Part shown: piece by piece, positions 1 to 6,226 of the stretch
Layout: each line of letters starts with the position of its first letter
How positions within the stretch are numbered: the stretch's first letter is position 1
Source: Thermoplasmata archaeon
GTDB lineage: Archaea > Thermoplasmatota > Thermoplasmata > Thermoplasmatales > Thermoplasmataceae
NCBI GenBank assembly: GCA_021826835.1
Contig: JAKAYH010000128.1
Coordinates: 1-6,713, forward strand
Direction of reading: 5' to 3'
DNA: 6,713 bases
Made by a program: the position numbers and the translations under genes
Notes under the pieces: model-generated
Told to the model about the DNA's origin: nothing
What the model saw: the letters and a program-made list of their open reading frames with translations, nothing else
The model's database searches: none

Positions 1-340
1 TTTCAGAAATATCACTGTGCCTAACCTGTACCTTTAGCCCCAGACTCTCCCCGTACTTCTTAAGTCTGTATAGCATGTCCCTGTTCAGTGCTCTGAGAGG
101 AGTGATAAATATACAACTTATTGGATCAAGGTCCTCCGATCTGATCCTGTCCAGAATAGGAAAGATCGCCGCCTCTGTCTTTCCGCTTCCGGTAGGTGAT
201 ATCAAAACGGCATTCTTTCCAGATCTGACAACAGGAATGAATCTCTCCTGTGCTTCTGTGAGACTTTTAAAACCTTGAGACGACACAAAACGTGCAAAAT
301 CTTGTGTAAAAAAATCAGAAAAATTAATTTTTTCTTCCAT
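1..340 (-). CDS. Lhr-like superfamily 2 DEAD/DEAH helicase, N-terminal part (runs off the left edge)
   Basis: ATP-dependent nucleic-acid helicase of superfamily 2. Lhr-type enzymes unwind DNA or RNA-DNA hybrids and are linked to DNA repair. The first 113 codons are present and the rest lies beyond base 1. Visible landmarks are a Q-motif-like LTEAQ (residues 27-31), Walker A in SPTGSGKTEAA (48-58) and motif Ia in ITPLRALNRD (79-88). The TEAA after the P-loop and the PLRALNRD form of motif Ia are typical of Lhr rather than ordinary DEAD-box RNA helicases. I chose ATG at 340 because a GTGA stretch lies 5 bases before it. An in-frame GTG at 349 is the only other start, since a TAA stands at 352-350. 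The gene follows the Asp-rich micro-ORF by 13 bases and is probably co-transcribed and translationally coupled to it. The family call is firm; the Lhr subfamily cannot be settled without the C-terminus. Confidence 0.85.
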   Translation of the reverse strand, partial: MEEKINFSDFFTQDFARFVSSQGFKSLTEAQERFIPVVRSGKNAVLISPTGSGKTEAAIFPILDRIRSEDLDPISCIFITPLRALNRDMLYRLKKYGESLGLKVQVRHSDISE

Positions 341-353
341 TACTTTCACTTAT

Positions 354-425
354 TTAGTTGTCGTCGTCATCGTCCATGTCATCGTCGTCATCGTCATAGT
401 CTTTATCTTTGACAGAAAATAACAT
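354..425 (-). CDS. Aspartate-rich 23-aa micro-ORF upstream of the Lhr-like helicase
   Basis: A very short frame of 23 codons plus TAA. It begins MLFSVKDKDY, then has six Asp, one Met, five Asp and a final Asn, so 13 of 23 residues are Asp. It is preceded by GAGGTGA, a near-perfect archaeal Shine-Dalgarno, 4 bases before the ATG, and by a TATA box at 457-464 placed to start transcription just upstream of that site. The stop is 13 bases before the helicase ATG (4 before its alternative GTG). The frame differs from the helicase frame and does not overlap it. I recognise no family. It could be a functional acidic peptide, for instance a helicase or nucleic-acid-site partner, or a leader peptide whose translation tunes the helicase. 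The Asp codons are mixed GAC/GAT, a low-complexity repeat, so chance is possible. The initiation signals are the main reason to believe it. Confidence 0.6.
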   Translation of the reverse strand: MLFSVKDKDYDDDDDDMDDDDDN

Positions 426-429
426 AGTT

Positions 430-436
430 TCACCTC
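430..436 (-). promoter_or_regulatory. Strong Shine-Dalgarno of the Asp-rich micro-ORF
   Basis: On the minus strand this reads GAGGTGA, matching the archaeal 16S rRNA 3' end consensus, with AACT between it and the ATG at 425. It is the strongest ribosome binding site in the window and the main evidence that the micro-ORF is translated. Confidence 0.75.
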
Positions 437-456
437 AATAAGGAAAAATATATGAG

Positions 457-472
457 TATAAAAACCTTTTTT
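457..472 (-). promoter_or_regulatory. TATA box and purine-rich BRE for the micro-ORF/helicase unit
   Basis: The minus strand reads AAAAAAGG (BRE-like) followed by TTTTTATA. With the usual archaeal spacing of about 25 bases from TATA centre to start site, transcription would begin near 435-438. The leader would then be very short and begin at or just before the Shine-Dalgarno. This is inferred from spacing only. Confidence 0.5.
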
Positions 473-525
473 CTTGAATCTTTGTATAACACTATATTAC
501 CAAAGGATCATACAATAGGGATCGT

Positions 526-567
526 ATTAATGCAATAGCCTGATACCAAAATTGAATTGATGCAATA
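526..567. repeat. Pair of 12-bp direct repeats, 30 bp apart, in the divergent intergenic region
   Basis: ATTAATGCAATA (526-537) recurs as ATTGATGCAATA (556-567) with one mismatch, starting exactly 30 bp later (about three helical turns). They lie between the leftward micro-ORF/helicase promoter and the rightward Rieske gene, where regulator sites would be expected. No regulator is identified. Confidence 0.4.
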
Positions 568-643
568 TACGAAGATTTTATGTCAGAAACCTATGCGAAA
601 ATTCGTAATACCCTATGTATAGACATATATAGCAGCAATGATG

Positions 644-650
644 TTAAATA
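644..650 (+). promoter_or_regulatory. Candidate TATA box of the Rieske gene
   Basis: TTAAATA lies 38-45 bases before the GTG start. Start-site spacing would place the 5' end near 673, leaving a leader of about 15 bases. An alternative A/T element, ATATATA, lies at 625-631. No convincing Shine-Dalgarno precedes the GTG. Confidence 0.3.
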
Positions 651-667
651 CAAATGAATGATTTGTA
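649..667. promoter_or_regulatory. Perfect inverted repeat TACAAAT-N5-ATTTGTA, candidate operator
   Basis: Two perfect 7-bp arms are separated by GAATG, with arm centres about 12 bp apart, which suits a dimeric helix-turn-helix repressor. The left arm touches the candidate TATA box at 644-650 and the right arm reaches almost to the predicted start site, so occupancy would block the Rieske promoter. It could instead form a small hairpin if transcription starts further upstream. Confidence 0.4.
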
Positions 668-688
668 AGTATGACATGGTAGAAAGTT

Positions 689-1003
689 GTGGGAGTTAAG
701 GCAATCGAAAACGCAGGTGGACATTTAAGTGCCAAGGTTGGCGATAACATTATATTCTTTACGAAAAACAAAGAAGGATTGCAGGCGATGAATGCAGTAT
801 GTAGCCACGCAAAGTGCATTCTGGGAGAATATGATGAGGAAAAGAATCAGGTTAAATGCCCGTGCCATCACGCCGTTTTTGATCTTGGAAACGGAAACAT
901 GATAAAACCACCATCTGTGGCTCCAAACAGTCCAATGGAAAAACTTGGTTTGAAAAAATTTAATGTGAGAGAAAATCAGGGATTTATTGAAGTTGAAATA
1001 TGA
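689..1003 (+). CDS. Small soluble Rieske-type [2Fe-2S] protein
   Basis: An electron-transfer protein of 104 residues that consists of little more than a Rieske domain. The cluster ligands are visible: Cys38-x-His40 in CSHAKC and Cys57-x-x-His60 in CPCHH. Cys43 and Cys59 occupy the positions of the disulfide found in high-potential Rieske proteins of bc-type complexes. The Pro-rich loop follows in IKPPSVAP (72-79). There is no signal peptide, Tat motif or membrane helix, so it should be cytosolic, like the soluble archaeal Rieske proteins of the sulredoxin/ferredoxin kind. The start is GTG; a TAG lies three codons upstream, so no earlier start exists. The gene has its own promoter region with an inverted repeat and ends in an oligo-T tract, so it appears monocistronic. 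The redox partner is unknown: no oxygenase or respiratory gene is nearby. The family call is firm and the role open. Confidence 0.9.
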   Translation: MGVKAIENAGGHLSAKVGDNIIFFTKNKEGLQAMNAVCSHAKCILGEYDEEKNQVKCPCHHAVFDLGNGNMIKPPSVAPNSPMEKLGLKKFNVRENQGFIEVEI

Positions 1004-1024
1004 TCTGTCATTTCAGACCGTATC

Positions 1025-1037
1025 TTTTATTTTTTTT
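1025..1037 (+). terminator. Oligo-T terminator after the Rieske gene
   Basis: TTTTATTTTTTTT begins 22 bases after the Rieske TGA. Runs of T of this kind are the standard intrinsic termination signal of archaeal RNA polymerase and need no stable hairpin. It separates the Rieske gene from the RaSEA-thiL unit. Confidence 0.65.
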
Positions 1038-1050
1038 ACTTGAATTTAAC

Positions 1051-1060
1051 AAATATTAAA
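1051..1060 (+). promoter_or_regulatory. TATA box of the RaSEA-thiL unit
   Basis: AAATATTAAA is centred about 29 bases before the ATG at 1085. With normal archaeal spacing the transcript would start at about 1081, giving an essentially leaderless mRNA. This agrees with the absence of a Shine-Dalgarno before the ATG. Confidence 0.5.
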
Positions 1061-1084
1061 AGATGAGTAAACATTTGGTTATGT

Positions 1085-2143
1085 ATGATCAACAGAGACC
1101 TTGCGATTCAAATTAAAAGCCTGATGCCATCCAGGGTAAGAGATTCGGATCAGAGAACCCCCGTATCTATGTGGAATGAACTTGACAGGTTAAGAGGAAC
1201 TCCTGAGAATACAGCTGTCGTTATATTTAGAACAAGGGGATGTGCGTGGTATGACTTTACATCCTGTTCTATGTGCGGATATTTCAATGATGTGAATACA
1301 AATGTTACAAAGGAAGACCTTAAGGCGCAGGTCGATAAACTTATGGAATTTTTAACGGACCAGAAAGTCCTTAAGGTCTTTACATCAGGTAGTTTCCTCG
1401 ATACAAGAGAAATACCTGATGATGTTTTCAGCTATTTTATGGATAAAGTTTCAACGAAGATAGACAAGCTGCTGATAGAATCCAGAACAGAGTTTGTAAC
1501 AGACCTGACTATGTCTAAATTGAGGGATACCGGTATAGATACCAGGATTGCAATAGGAGTTGAAAGCACCAACGACAAAATAATAAGGGAAAGCATCAAC
1601 AAAGGAACTACATTCAAAAAATTTCTTGATGCAGCTTCTATAGTGAATAGATATGATCTGGAGCTCAGGTCATATCTTCTCCTGAAGCCACTATTTCTTA
1701 ATGAGGAAGCATCTGTGAAGGATGCGATCAAATCTGTTTATGATTGCGCTTCTGTCTCAGATGATGTTTCAGTGAATCCCATGAATATTCAGAAAAATAC
1801 ACTTGTCGAAAAGATGTGGAAGAAAGGACTATACAGGCCACCGTGGTTATGGAGTGTTGCCAGGGTACTATTGGAAACGGAGGATGCTGAGGCTGATGTC
1901 TTGAGCTATCCTACTGGGGCCAACATGGAGAGAGGAGCCCATAATAACACGAAGGATCCTGAATTGCTCAAACTTATATTTGAATCTTCACTGACACAGA
2001 ATTTCCAGAAACTCAGAGAGTATTATGAAAACTCGGAACTTACAGAATACAGAACATACATGGATATGGAATCTGCGTTACCCCTATCCTATGACATTGA
2101 TGCTTTCATAAGAAAGATTTCTGGTGGATCGGTGAATGTTTGA
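1085..2143 (+). CDS. raSEA: Archaeosine biosynthesis radical SAM protein RaSEA
   Basis: Radical SAM enzyme of the archaeosine pathway. In established work it acts with ArcS, converting the lysine adduct of preQ0 at tRNA position 15 to archaeosine. The 352 residues carry the family's unusual cluster spacing Cys53-x7-Cys61-x2-Cys64 (RGCAWYDFTSCSMCGY) rather than CxxxCxxC. Further landmarks are TSGSFLD (100-106), ESRTEF (132-137), GVESTND (158-164), INKGTTF (171-177), LKPLFLNE (200-207), NPMNIQKNTLVE (231-242) and YRPPWLW (250-256). These are the blocks I associate with this Elp3-like subgroup. Apart from the cluster cysteines, only Cys221 is present. An out-of-frame ATG at 1081 overlaps the start (ATGTATG). 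The stop codon directly abuts the thiL ATG, and the thiL Shine-Dalgarno lies inside this gene. ArcS is not in the window. Confidence 0.88.
   Translation: MINRDLAIQIKSLMPSRVRDSDQRTPVSMWNELDRLRGTPENTAVVIFRTRGCAWYDFTSCSMCGYFNDVNTNVTKEDLKAQVDKLMEFLTDQKVLKVFTSGSFLDTREIPDDVFSYFMDKVSTKIDKLLIESRTEFVTDLTMSKLRDTGIDTRIAIGVESTNDKIIRESINKGTTFKKFLDAASIVNRYDLELRSYLLLKPLFLNEEASVKDAIKSVYDCASVSDDVSVNPMNIQKNTLVEKMWKKGLYRPPWLWSVARVLLETEDAEADVLSYPTGANMERGAHNNTKDPELLKLIFESSLTQNFQKLREYYENSELTEYRTYMDMESALPLSYDIDAFIRKISGGSVNV
2131..2135 (+). promoter_or_regulatory. Shine-Dalgarno of thiL inside the end of the RaSEA gene
   Basis: GGTGA lies 8 bases before the thiL ATG, within the last codons of the upstream gene. Together with the TGA-ATG junction it points to one transcript with translational coupling. 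Confidence 0.6.
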
Positions 2144-3088
2144 ATGGCGATAAAAGGAGAAAGAGAAATAATTAGTAATATAATGAAAGATGGCGGAGTT
2201 CTGCAATCGCCAGACGACTGTTCCTATACAAGGATCAGTAACAGATGCATTCTTACCACAACTGATTCAATTACTCCTGAAAATCATATTCCGGAGGGTG
2301 TTGGACCTCTTGAAGCAGGTGAATTCTTCGGATCTGTGAATCTTTCTGATATTGCCGCAATGGGCGGAAAACCTCTCTCCTTTATGGCTGCTTTCATTAT
2401 TGGAAACGATATTGACATGGATTACCTTGAACAATTTTCAAAAGGCCTGGGAAAAATTTTATCAACATATAACACAGAATATATAGGTGGTGATACAAAG
2501 CCTGGAAGGTCTACGGCCTTTTCAGGTTTCTGTATAGGAACTGCCAAGTGGAGTGAGATAACATTCAGGAAAAACATAGGAAAGAATCAGATTCTGTGCA
2601 TGACCAATGATCTTGGACGAGTGGGATCTGCATATATGGATTACATCAATGGCGTCAACGTTAGGGAAAGTGCCAGGGAGATGCTCAAAATAACTCCAAG
2701 GATTAAGGAGGGCAGTCAGATTGCAAAATCAGGGGGAAAATTTATGATGGATATGTCCGATGGGCTTTTTGGATGCCTCAGCCAGATGAAAAGGGACTAT
2801 GGATATGGATTCAGGCTGGTTGAAAGTGAACTGCCATTTCATCAGTCAGTGGCAAAAACGTCCGACCGGTATGGTATTTCTAAAACTCAAATAGGGTGTA
2901 ACATAGGGGGCGATTATGAACTTCTGTTTACAATTGACAATAATGATTACGGGAAATTCTCCAGAACGATGGAAGACAAAGGTATAAGAATAAGCTACAT
3001 CGGGGATGTCTGGGAAGGGGACAATATAATTTTCGACGGAGAAAGATGGACAAAAATTGAAGGAAAAGGGTGGGAGCACTTTAAGTAA
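2144..3088 (+). CDS. thiL: Thiamine-monophosphate kinase ThiL
   Basis: Phosphorylates thiamine monophosphate with ATP to give thiamine diphosphate, the active cofactor; cytosolic. The length of 314 residues is normal for the family. Landmarks of the AIR-synthetase-like fold in order are Asp24-Asp25 (SPDDCS), TTTDSI (38-43), the strongly conserved NLSDIAAMGGKP (66-77), GGDT (115-118), GTA (132-134), DMSDGL (203-208) and GGDYELLF (255-262). These acidic residues bind Mg2+ and phosphate in characterised ThiL. Related enzymes on this fold (SelD, HypE, PurM) are excluded by the NLSDIAAMGG/GGDYELLFT combination. The gene starts immediately after the upstream stop codon and has a Shine-Dalgarno inside that gene, so it is co-expressed with RaSEA. 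No thiamine-responsive riboswitch or other thiamine gene is visible here. Its stop lies 3 bp from the end of the opposing ileS. Confidence 0.93.
   Translation: MAIKGEREIISNIMKDGGVLQSPDDCSYTRISNRCILTTTDSITPENHIPEGVGPLEAGEFFGSVNLSDIAAMGGKPLSFMAAFIIGNDIDMDYLEQFSKGLGKILSTYNTEYIGGDTKPGRSTAFSGFCIGTAKWSEITFRKNIGKNQILCMTNDLGRVGSAYMDYINGVNVRESAREMLKITPRIKEGSQIAKSGGKFMMDMSDGLFGCLSQMKRDYGYGFRLVESELPFHQSVAKTSDRYGISKTQIGCNIGGDYELLFTIDNNDYGKFSRTMEDKGIRISYIGDVWEGDNIIFDGERWTKIEGKGWEHFK
3052..3069 (-). terminator. Possible T/C-rich termination tract for ileS, inside the 3' end of thiL
   Basis: On the minus strand, just past the ileS stop, the sequence reads CCTTTTCCTTCAATTTTTG. It contains T4 and T5 runs 23-40 bases after the stop. 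As only 3 bp separate the two convergent genes, ileS transcripts must end inside thiL or run antisense through it. The runs are short, so this is tentative. Confidence 0.3.
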
Positions 3089-3091
3089 ATA

Positions 3092-6000
3092 TTACACTAC
3101 TTCTATATACACCTTCTCTTCATCGATTTCCCACAGTCTCCCGATCTCCTTCGTGCCCTCGAATGCGGTTAATGTTGAGGCGAGTGTCTCTGCCATTATT
3201 TTATCCCTGAATTTTTCGATAGCCTTAATTATTCTACTTCCTGCGTGTATATTCAGGTTAATTGTGGCATCATACTCAAGATTTTTCTCCTTCCTCATCA
3301 CCTGAACTCTTCTGATTATTTCCCTGCTAAGACCCTCAAGTTCCAGTTCCTGATCAATTGCGGTGTTGAGATAAACTGTCAGGTTCCCCTCGCTTTCCAT
3401 CACGTACCCTTCTGCAGCCTCTGCTTTGAATTCCACGGCATCCTTTGGTATCTCTATTCCTTCAAAGGATATGCCGGCATTCGTCATTTTATCAACCTCT
3501 CCAGATTCGTTTAATTCCCTTATGAATTTTTCAAATTCGGAAAACCTGCTCTTAAGTATGGGTGCAGCCTTCGAATTGATAATTTTTATGAATACCTTTT
3601 CAGGCTTTTCAGACTGACTTATAATTCTAATGCTTCTGGCATTCATTTCCTCCCTCACCGGGTCCAGATCGGACTCCGTTAATTTCTCTGAGAGAATCAG
3701 CAATTCTTTAACAGGTTGCCTTCCCTTGATACCTGCATTTTGTCTTGCCCTTCTTGTAAGTTCTAATGCTAATCTTGAAACTCCGATTTTTGCCTCTATC
3801 TTTGTATCAATTAGCTTGATGTCCGCTTCCGGATAAAGTGCACCGTGTACACTCAACTGATCAGGGTGAAGTTTTCTGTATATATATTCGGACGTGAACG
3901 GTGCTATGGGCGCCAGGAGTCTACATACATTATCGATTGCGTAGAACAACGTCGAATAGGCTTCCGATTTGTCATTCGAGGACTCCCAGAATCTTCTTCT
4001 CGACAGGCGCAGATAGAAGTTCGAAATTTCGTCTATCAGATTTGAAATTATTCTCTGTGCCTCATGAAACTCGTAAAGATCCATGTATTTTCTGCATTCT
4101 TGTATGGTAGTATTCACCCTTGATGTTAGCCATCTATCCAGGATGTTTGAACTTTGCTTCAAACCTGAATAACCATAGTTGTCCAGATTGGCATTGGACG
4201 CAAAGAAGCTGTAAATATTCACCAGAGTTCCCAGTATTTTGGTTTCATTCTCCTTAACTACCTTCTCTATGAGGGGCTTCGGTTTCCACGGTGCCGATGT
4301 GAAAAAGAATAACCTTGATGCATCTGGACCGAAGTCATCCATCATCTTCATCGCCAGAACCCCATTTCCACGGCTCTTGCTCATTTTCTTTCCTTCCGAG
4401 TCAAGAATAAATTCTGCACAGAATACGTTTGAATAGGCATTTATCTTGAACAGTATTGTTGAGAGAACATGAAGAACATAGAACCACCCTCTTGTCTGAT
4501 CAATGGCTTCCGTGATAAATGATACGGGCAATTGTGGCATATTCTCGTTAAATGGATAATTTGTGGCTGCATAAGTAGAACTGCCGGAGTCAAACCACGT
4601 GTCTATTACAAATGGTTCCCTCTCCATTTTACCACCACAGTCTGGACATTTCATGGTTATTTGATCCACATAGGGACGATGAAGTTCCTTTGGCCTTGGC
4701 ATTCCTGATCTTTCCATTAATTCCTGTATAGATCCTATTGCTTCCTGATGCCCACATGAACATGTCCAGACGGGAAGAGGTGTACCCCAGTATCGGTTTC
4801 TAGAAAGATTCCAATCCTTGGCATCCTCTATAAAATTCCCGAAGCGGCCTTCCTTGAGATGGGACGGAATCCAGTTGACTTTCTTGTTGTTTTCAACAAG
4901 TTCCTTTCTATATGCTGAAACTCTTACAAACCAAGCATCTATGGGATAGTATAAAAGAGGGGTATCGCACCTGTAACAGAAAGGATATGAATGCTCGTAT
5001 TTTTCACTTCTTACTAAAAGATTTTTTCCTTTCAGATATTTGATTATATCAATGTCAGCATCCTTTACAAATTTCCCATTCCATGGAAGACTTTTATCGT
5101 TGAATTTACCCTGAAGATCCACCGGATTAACTAGTATAAGTCCTTGCTGTTTTCCCAATTCGAAGTCATCAGCTCCAAAAGCCGGTGCGGTATGGACTAT
5201 GCCAGTTCCTTCCATCAGATTTACGTGATCACCATGAACGATTTTGCATGCGTTATCTGGAAGCTGAAGGAAATCAATGGGTCTTTCGTACTTCAGCCCC
5301 AATAATTCCTTTCCGCTATATGTCTTGAGAATCGTGTAATTGTCTTTCAATACCTTTGAGACCAGCGATGATGCGATTACATAGACTTCCTTACCGTATT
5401 TAACATCAGCGTATTTTTCGTTCTCATTTACTGCAAGCAACATGTTGGAAGGCAAGGTCCAGGGAGTTGTAGTCCATGCTATGGCGTACCTTCCGTCCTG
5501 AACAAGCCTAAATTTTACATAAACTGACGTATCCTTAATGTCTTTATATCCTTGCGCCAGTTCATGCGAACTAAGGGTGGTTTCACATCTTGGGCAGTAT
5601 GGAGATATTCTGAAATCCTTGTACAAGTCACCAGAACTGAACATTTTTTTCATAGCCCACCACTCACTCTGGATATAATCATCCCTGAGAGTTATGTAGG
5701 CATTTTCGTGATTTATCCAGAAGCCCAACCTGCTATCCATCGTGTGCCACTCATCAATGTACCTGAAAACACTCTCCTTGCAATATTCATTGAATTTGTC
5801 TACCCCGAAATCTTCTATTTCTGATTTGTTCTTAAACCCGAAATGCTTTTCAGCTTCAAGTTCGACAGGTAGGCCATGGCAATCCCAACCAGCGTCTCTG
5901 CGTTTTATACTGTATCCCATCATTGTCCTGTATCTCAATGCTGTATCTTTTATGGTTCGTGTAAGTGCGTGACCGACATGCGGCCTTCCATTTGCCGTCG

Positions 6001-6145
6001 GTGGCCCTTCCAGGAATATGAAGGGTTCACCATTTTCCCTCATTTTTTCTATCTTTTGAAAAACATCGACATCATCCCAGTATTTACCAATTTCTTCAGC
6101 GAAATCTTTTATTTTTTTCCCCTGTGGGATTAATTCAAAAGCCAT
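3092..6145 (-). CDS. ileS: Isoleucyl-tRNA synthetase
   Basis: Class I aminoacyl-tRNA synthetase charging tRNA-Ile; cytosolic. It has 1017 residues from ATG at 6145, a full length for the family. Residues counted from that Met: the HIGH-type signature HVGH (56-59), GWDCHGLPVE (86-95), and the CP1 editing domain with WTTTPWTLPSN (224-234) and GTGIVHTAPAFGADD (313-327). The KMSKS loop is at 587-591, followed by an all-helical anticodon-binding domain from about 640 (WLTSRVN at 672-678). Cys pairs at 184/187 (CPRC), 390/393 (CYRC), 462/464 and 500/503 (CPDC) are likely zinc sites. The start could instead be TTG at 6151, two codons earlier; a TAG bars anything further. I prefer ATG because AAGG lies 6 bases before it, while it would abut the TTG. 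The gene is complete and monocistronic, convergent with thiL. Confidence 0.97.
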   Translation of the reverse strand: MAFELIPQGKKIKDFAEEIGKYWDDVDVFQKIEKMRENGEPFIFLEGPPTANGRPHVGHALTRTIKDTALRYRTMMGYSIKRRDAGWDCHGLPVELEAEKHFGFKNKSEIEDFGVDKFNEYCKESVFRYIDEWHTMDSRLGFWINHENAYITLRDDYIQSEWWAMKKMFSSGDLYKDFRISPYCPRCETTLSSHELAQGYKDIKDTSVYVKFRLVQDGRYAIAWTTTPWTLPSNMLLAVNENEKYADVKYGKEVYVIASSLVSKVLKDNYTILKTYSGKELLGLKYERPIDFLQLPDNACKIVHGDHVNLMEGTGIVHTAPAFGADDFELGKQQGLILVNPVDLQGKFNDKSLPWNGKFVKDADIDIIKYLKGKNLLVRSEKYEHSYPFCYRCDTPLLYYPIDAWFVRVSAYRKELVENNKKVNWIPSHLKEGRFGNFIEDAKDWNLSRNRYWGTPLPVWTCSCGHQEAIGSIQELMERSGMPRPKELHRPYVDQITMKCPDCGGKMEREPFVIDTWFDSGSSTYAATNYPFNENMPQLPVSFITEAIDQTRGWFYVLHVLSTILFKINAYSNVFCAEFILDSEGKKMSKSRGNGVLAMKMMDDFGPDASRLFFFTSAPWKPKPLIEKVVKENETKILGTLVNIYSFFASNANLDNYGYSGLKQSSNILDRWLTSRVNTTIQECRKYMDLYEFHEAQRIISNLIDEISNFYLRLSRRRFWESSNDKSEAYSTLFYAIDNVCRLLAPIAPFTSEYIYRKLHPDQLSVHGALYPEADIKLIDTKIEAKIGVSRLALELTRRARQNAGIKGRQPVKELLILSEKLTESDLDPVREEMNARSIRIISQSEKPEKVFIKIINSKAAPILKSRFSEFEKFIRELNESGEVDKMTNAGISFEGIEIPKDAVEFKAEAAEGYVMESEGNLTVYLNTAIDQELELEGLSREIIRRVQVMRKEKNLEYDATINLNIHAGSRIIKAIEKFRDKIMAETLASTLTAFEGTKEIGRLWEIDEEKVYIEVV

Positions 6146-6172
6146 ATCCAACCTTACCTAAATTATTATTCC

Positions 6173-6181
6173 ATTAAAAAA
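6173..6181 (-). promoter_or_regulatory. Candidate ileS TATA element
   Basis: The minus strand reads TTTTTTAAT, centred about 32 bases before the ATG at 6145, which would give a nearly leaderless message. A second A/T element, TTTTTAT at 6206-6212, would give a leader of roughly 38 bases. I cannot choose between them from sequence alone. Confidence 0.3.
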
Positions 6182-6226
6182 GTGATCCTAATTACAGAAA
6201 CTGTGATAAAAATCTGACAATTACCC

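Noticed and set aside
75..278. Plus-strand frame of 67 codons near the left edge
   Set aside because: It lies opposite the Lhr-like helicase, whose minus-strand frame carries clear helicase motifs.
340..425. Programmed frameshift or sequencing-error fusion of the Asp-rich frame to the helicase
   Set aside because: The helicase frame is closed by TAA at 352-350 and the micro-ORF already ends at 354. The two frames never overlap, so one slip cannot join them.
596..605. Small palindrome CGAA-AA-TTCG in the divergent spacer
   Set aside because: Only four base pairs per arm, expected by chance in AT-rich DNA.
613..819. Minus-strand frame of 68 codons overlapping the Rieske promoter and gene
   Set aside because: It is a shadow of the Rieske frame and has no ribosome site or recognisable motif.
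1004..1017. Hairpin TCTG...CAGA before the T-run after the Rieske gene
   Set aside because: A four-pair stem is too weak to matter; the T-run alone accounts for termination.
1432..1731. Minus-strand frame of 99 codons inside RaSEA
   Set aside because: Antisense of a well-conserved radical SAM gene; its Ser/Leu/Ile-rich product is typical of shadow frames.
3057..6133. Numerous plus-strand frames of 63-90 codons across ileS
   Set aside because: All lie opposite a complete, motif-rich isoleucyl-tRNA synthetase.
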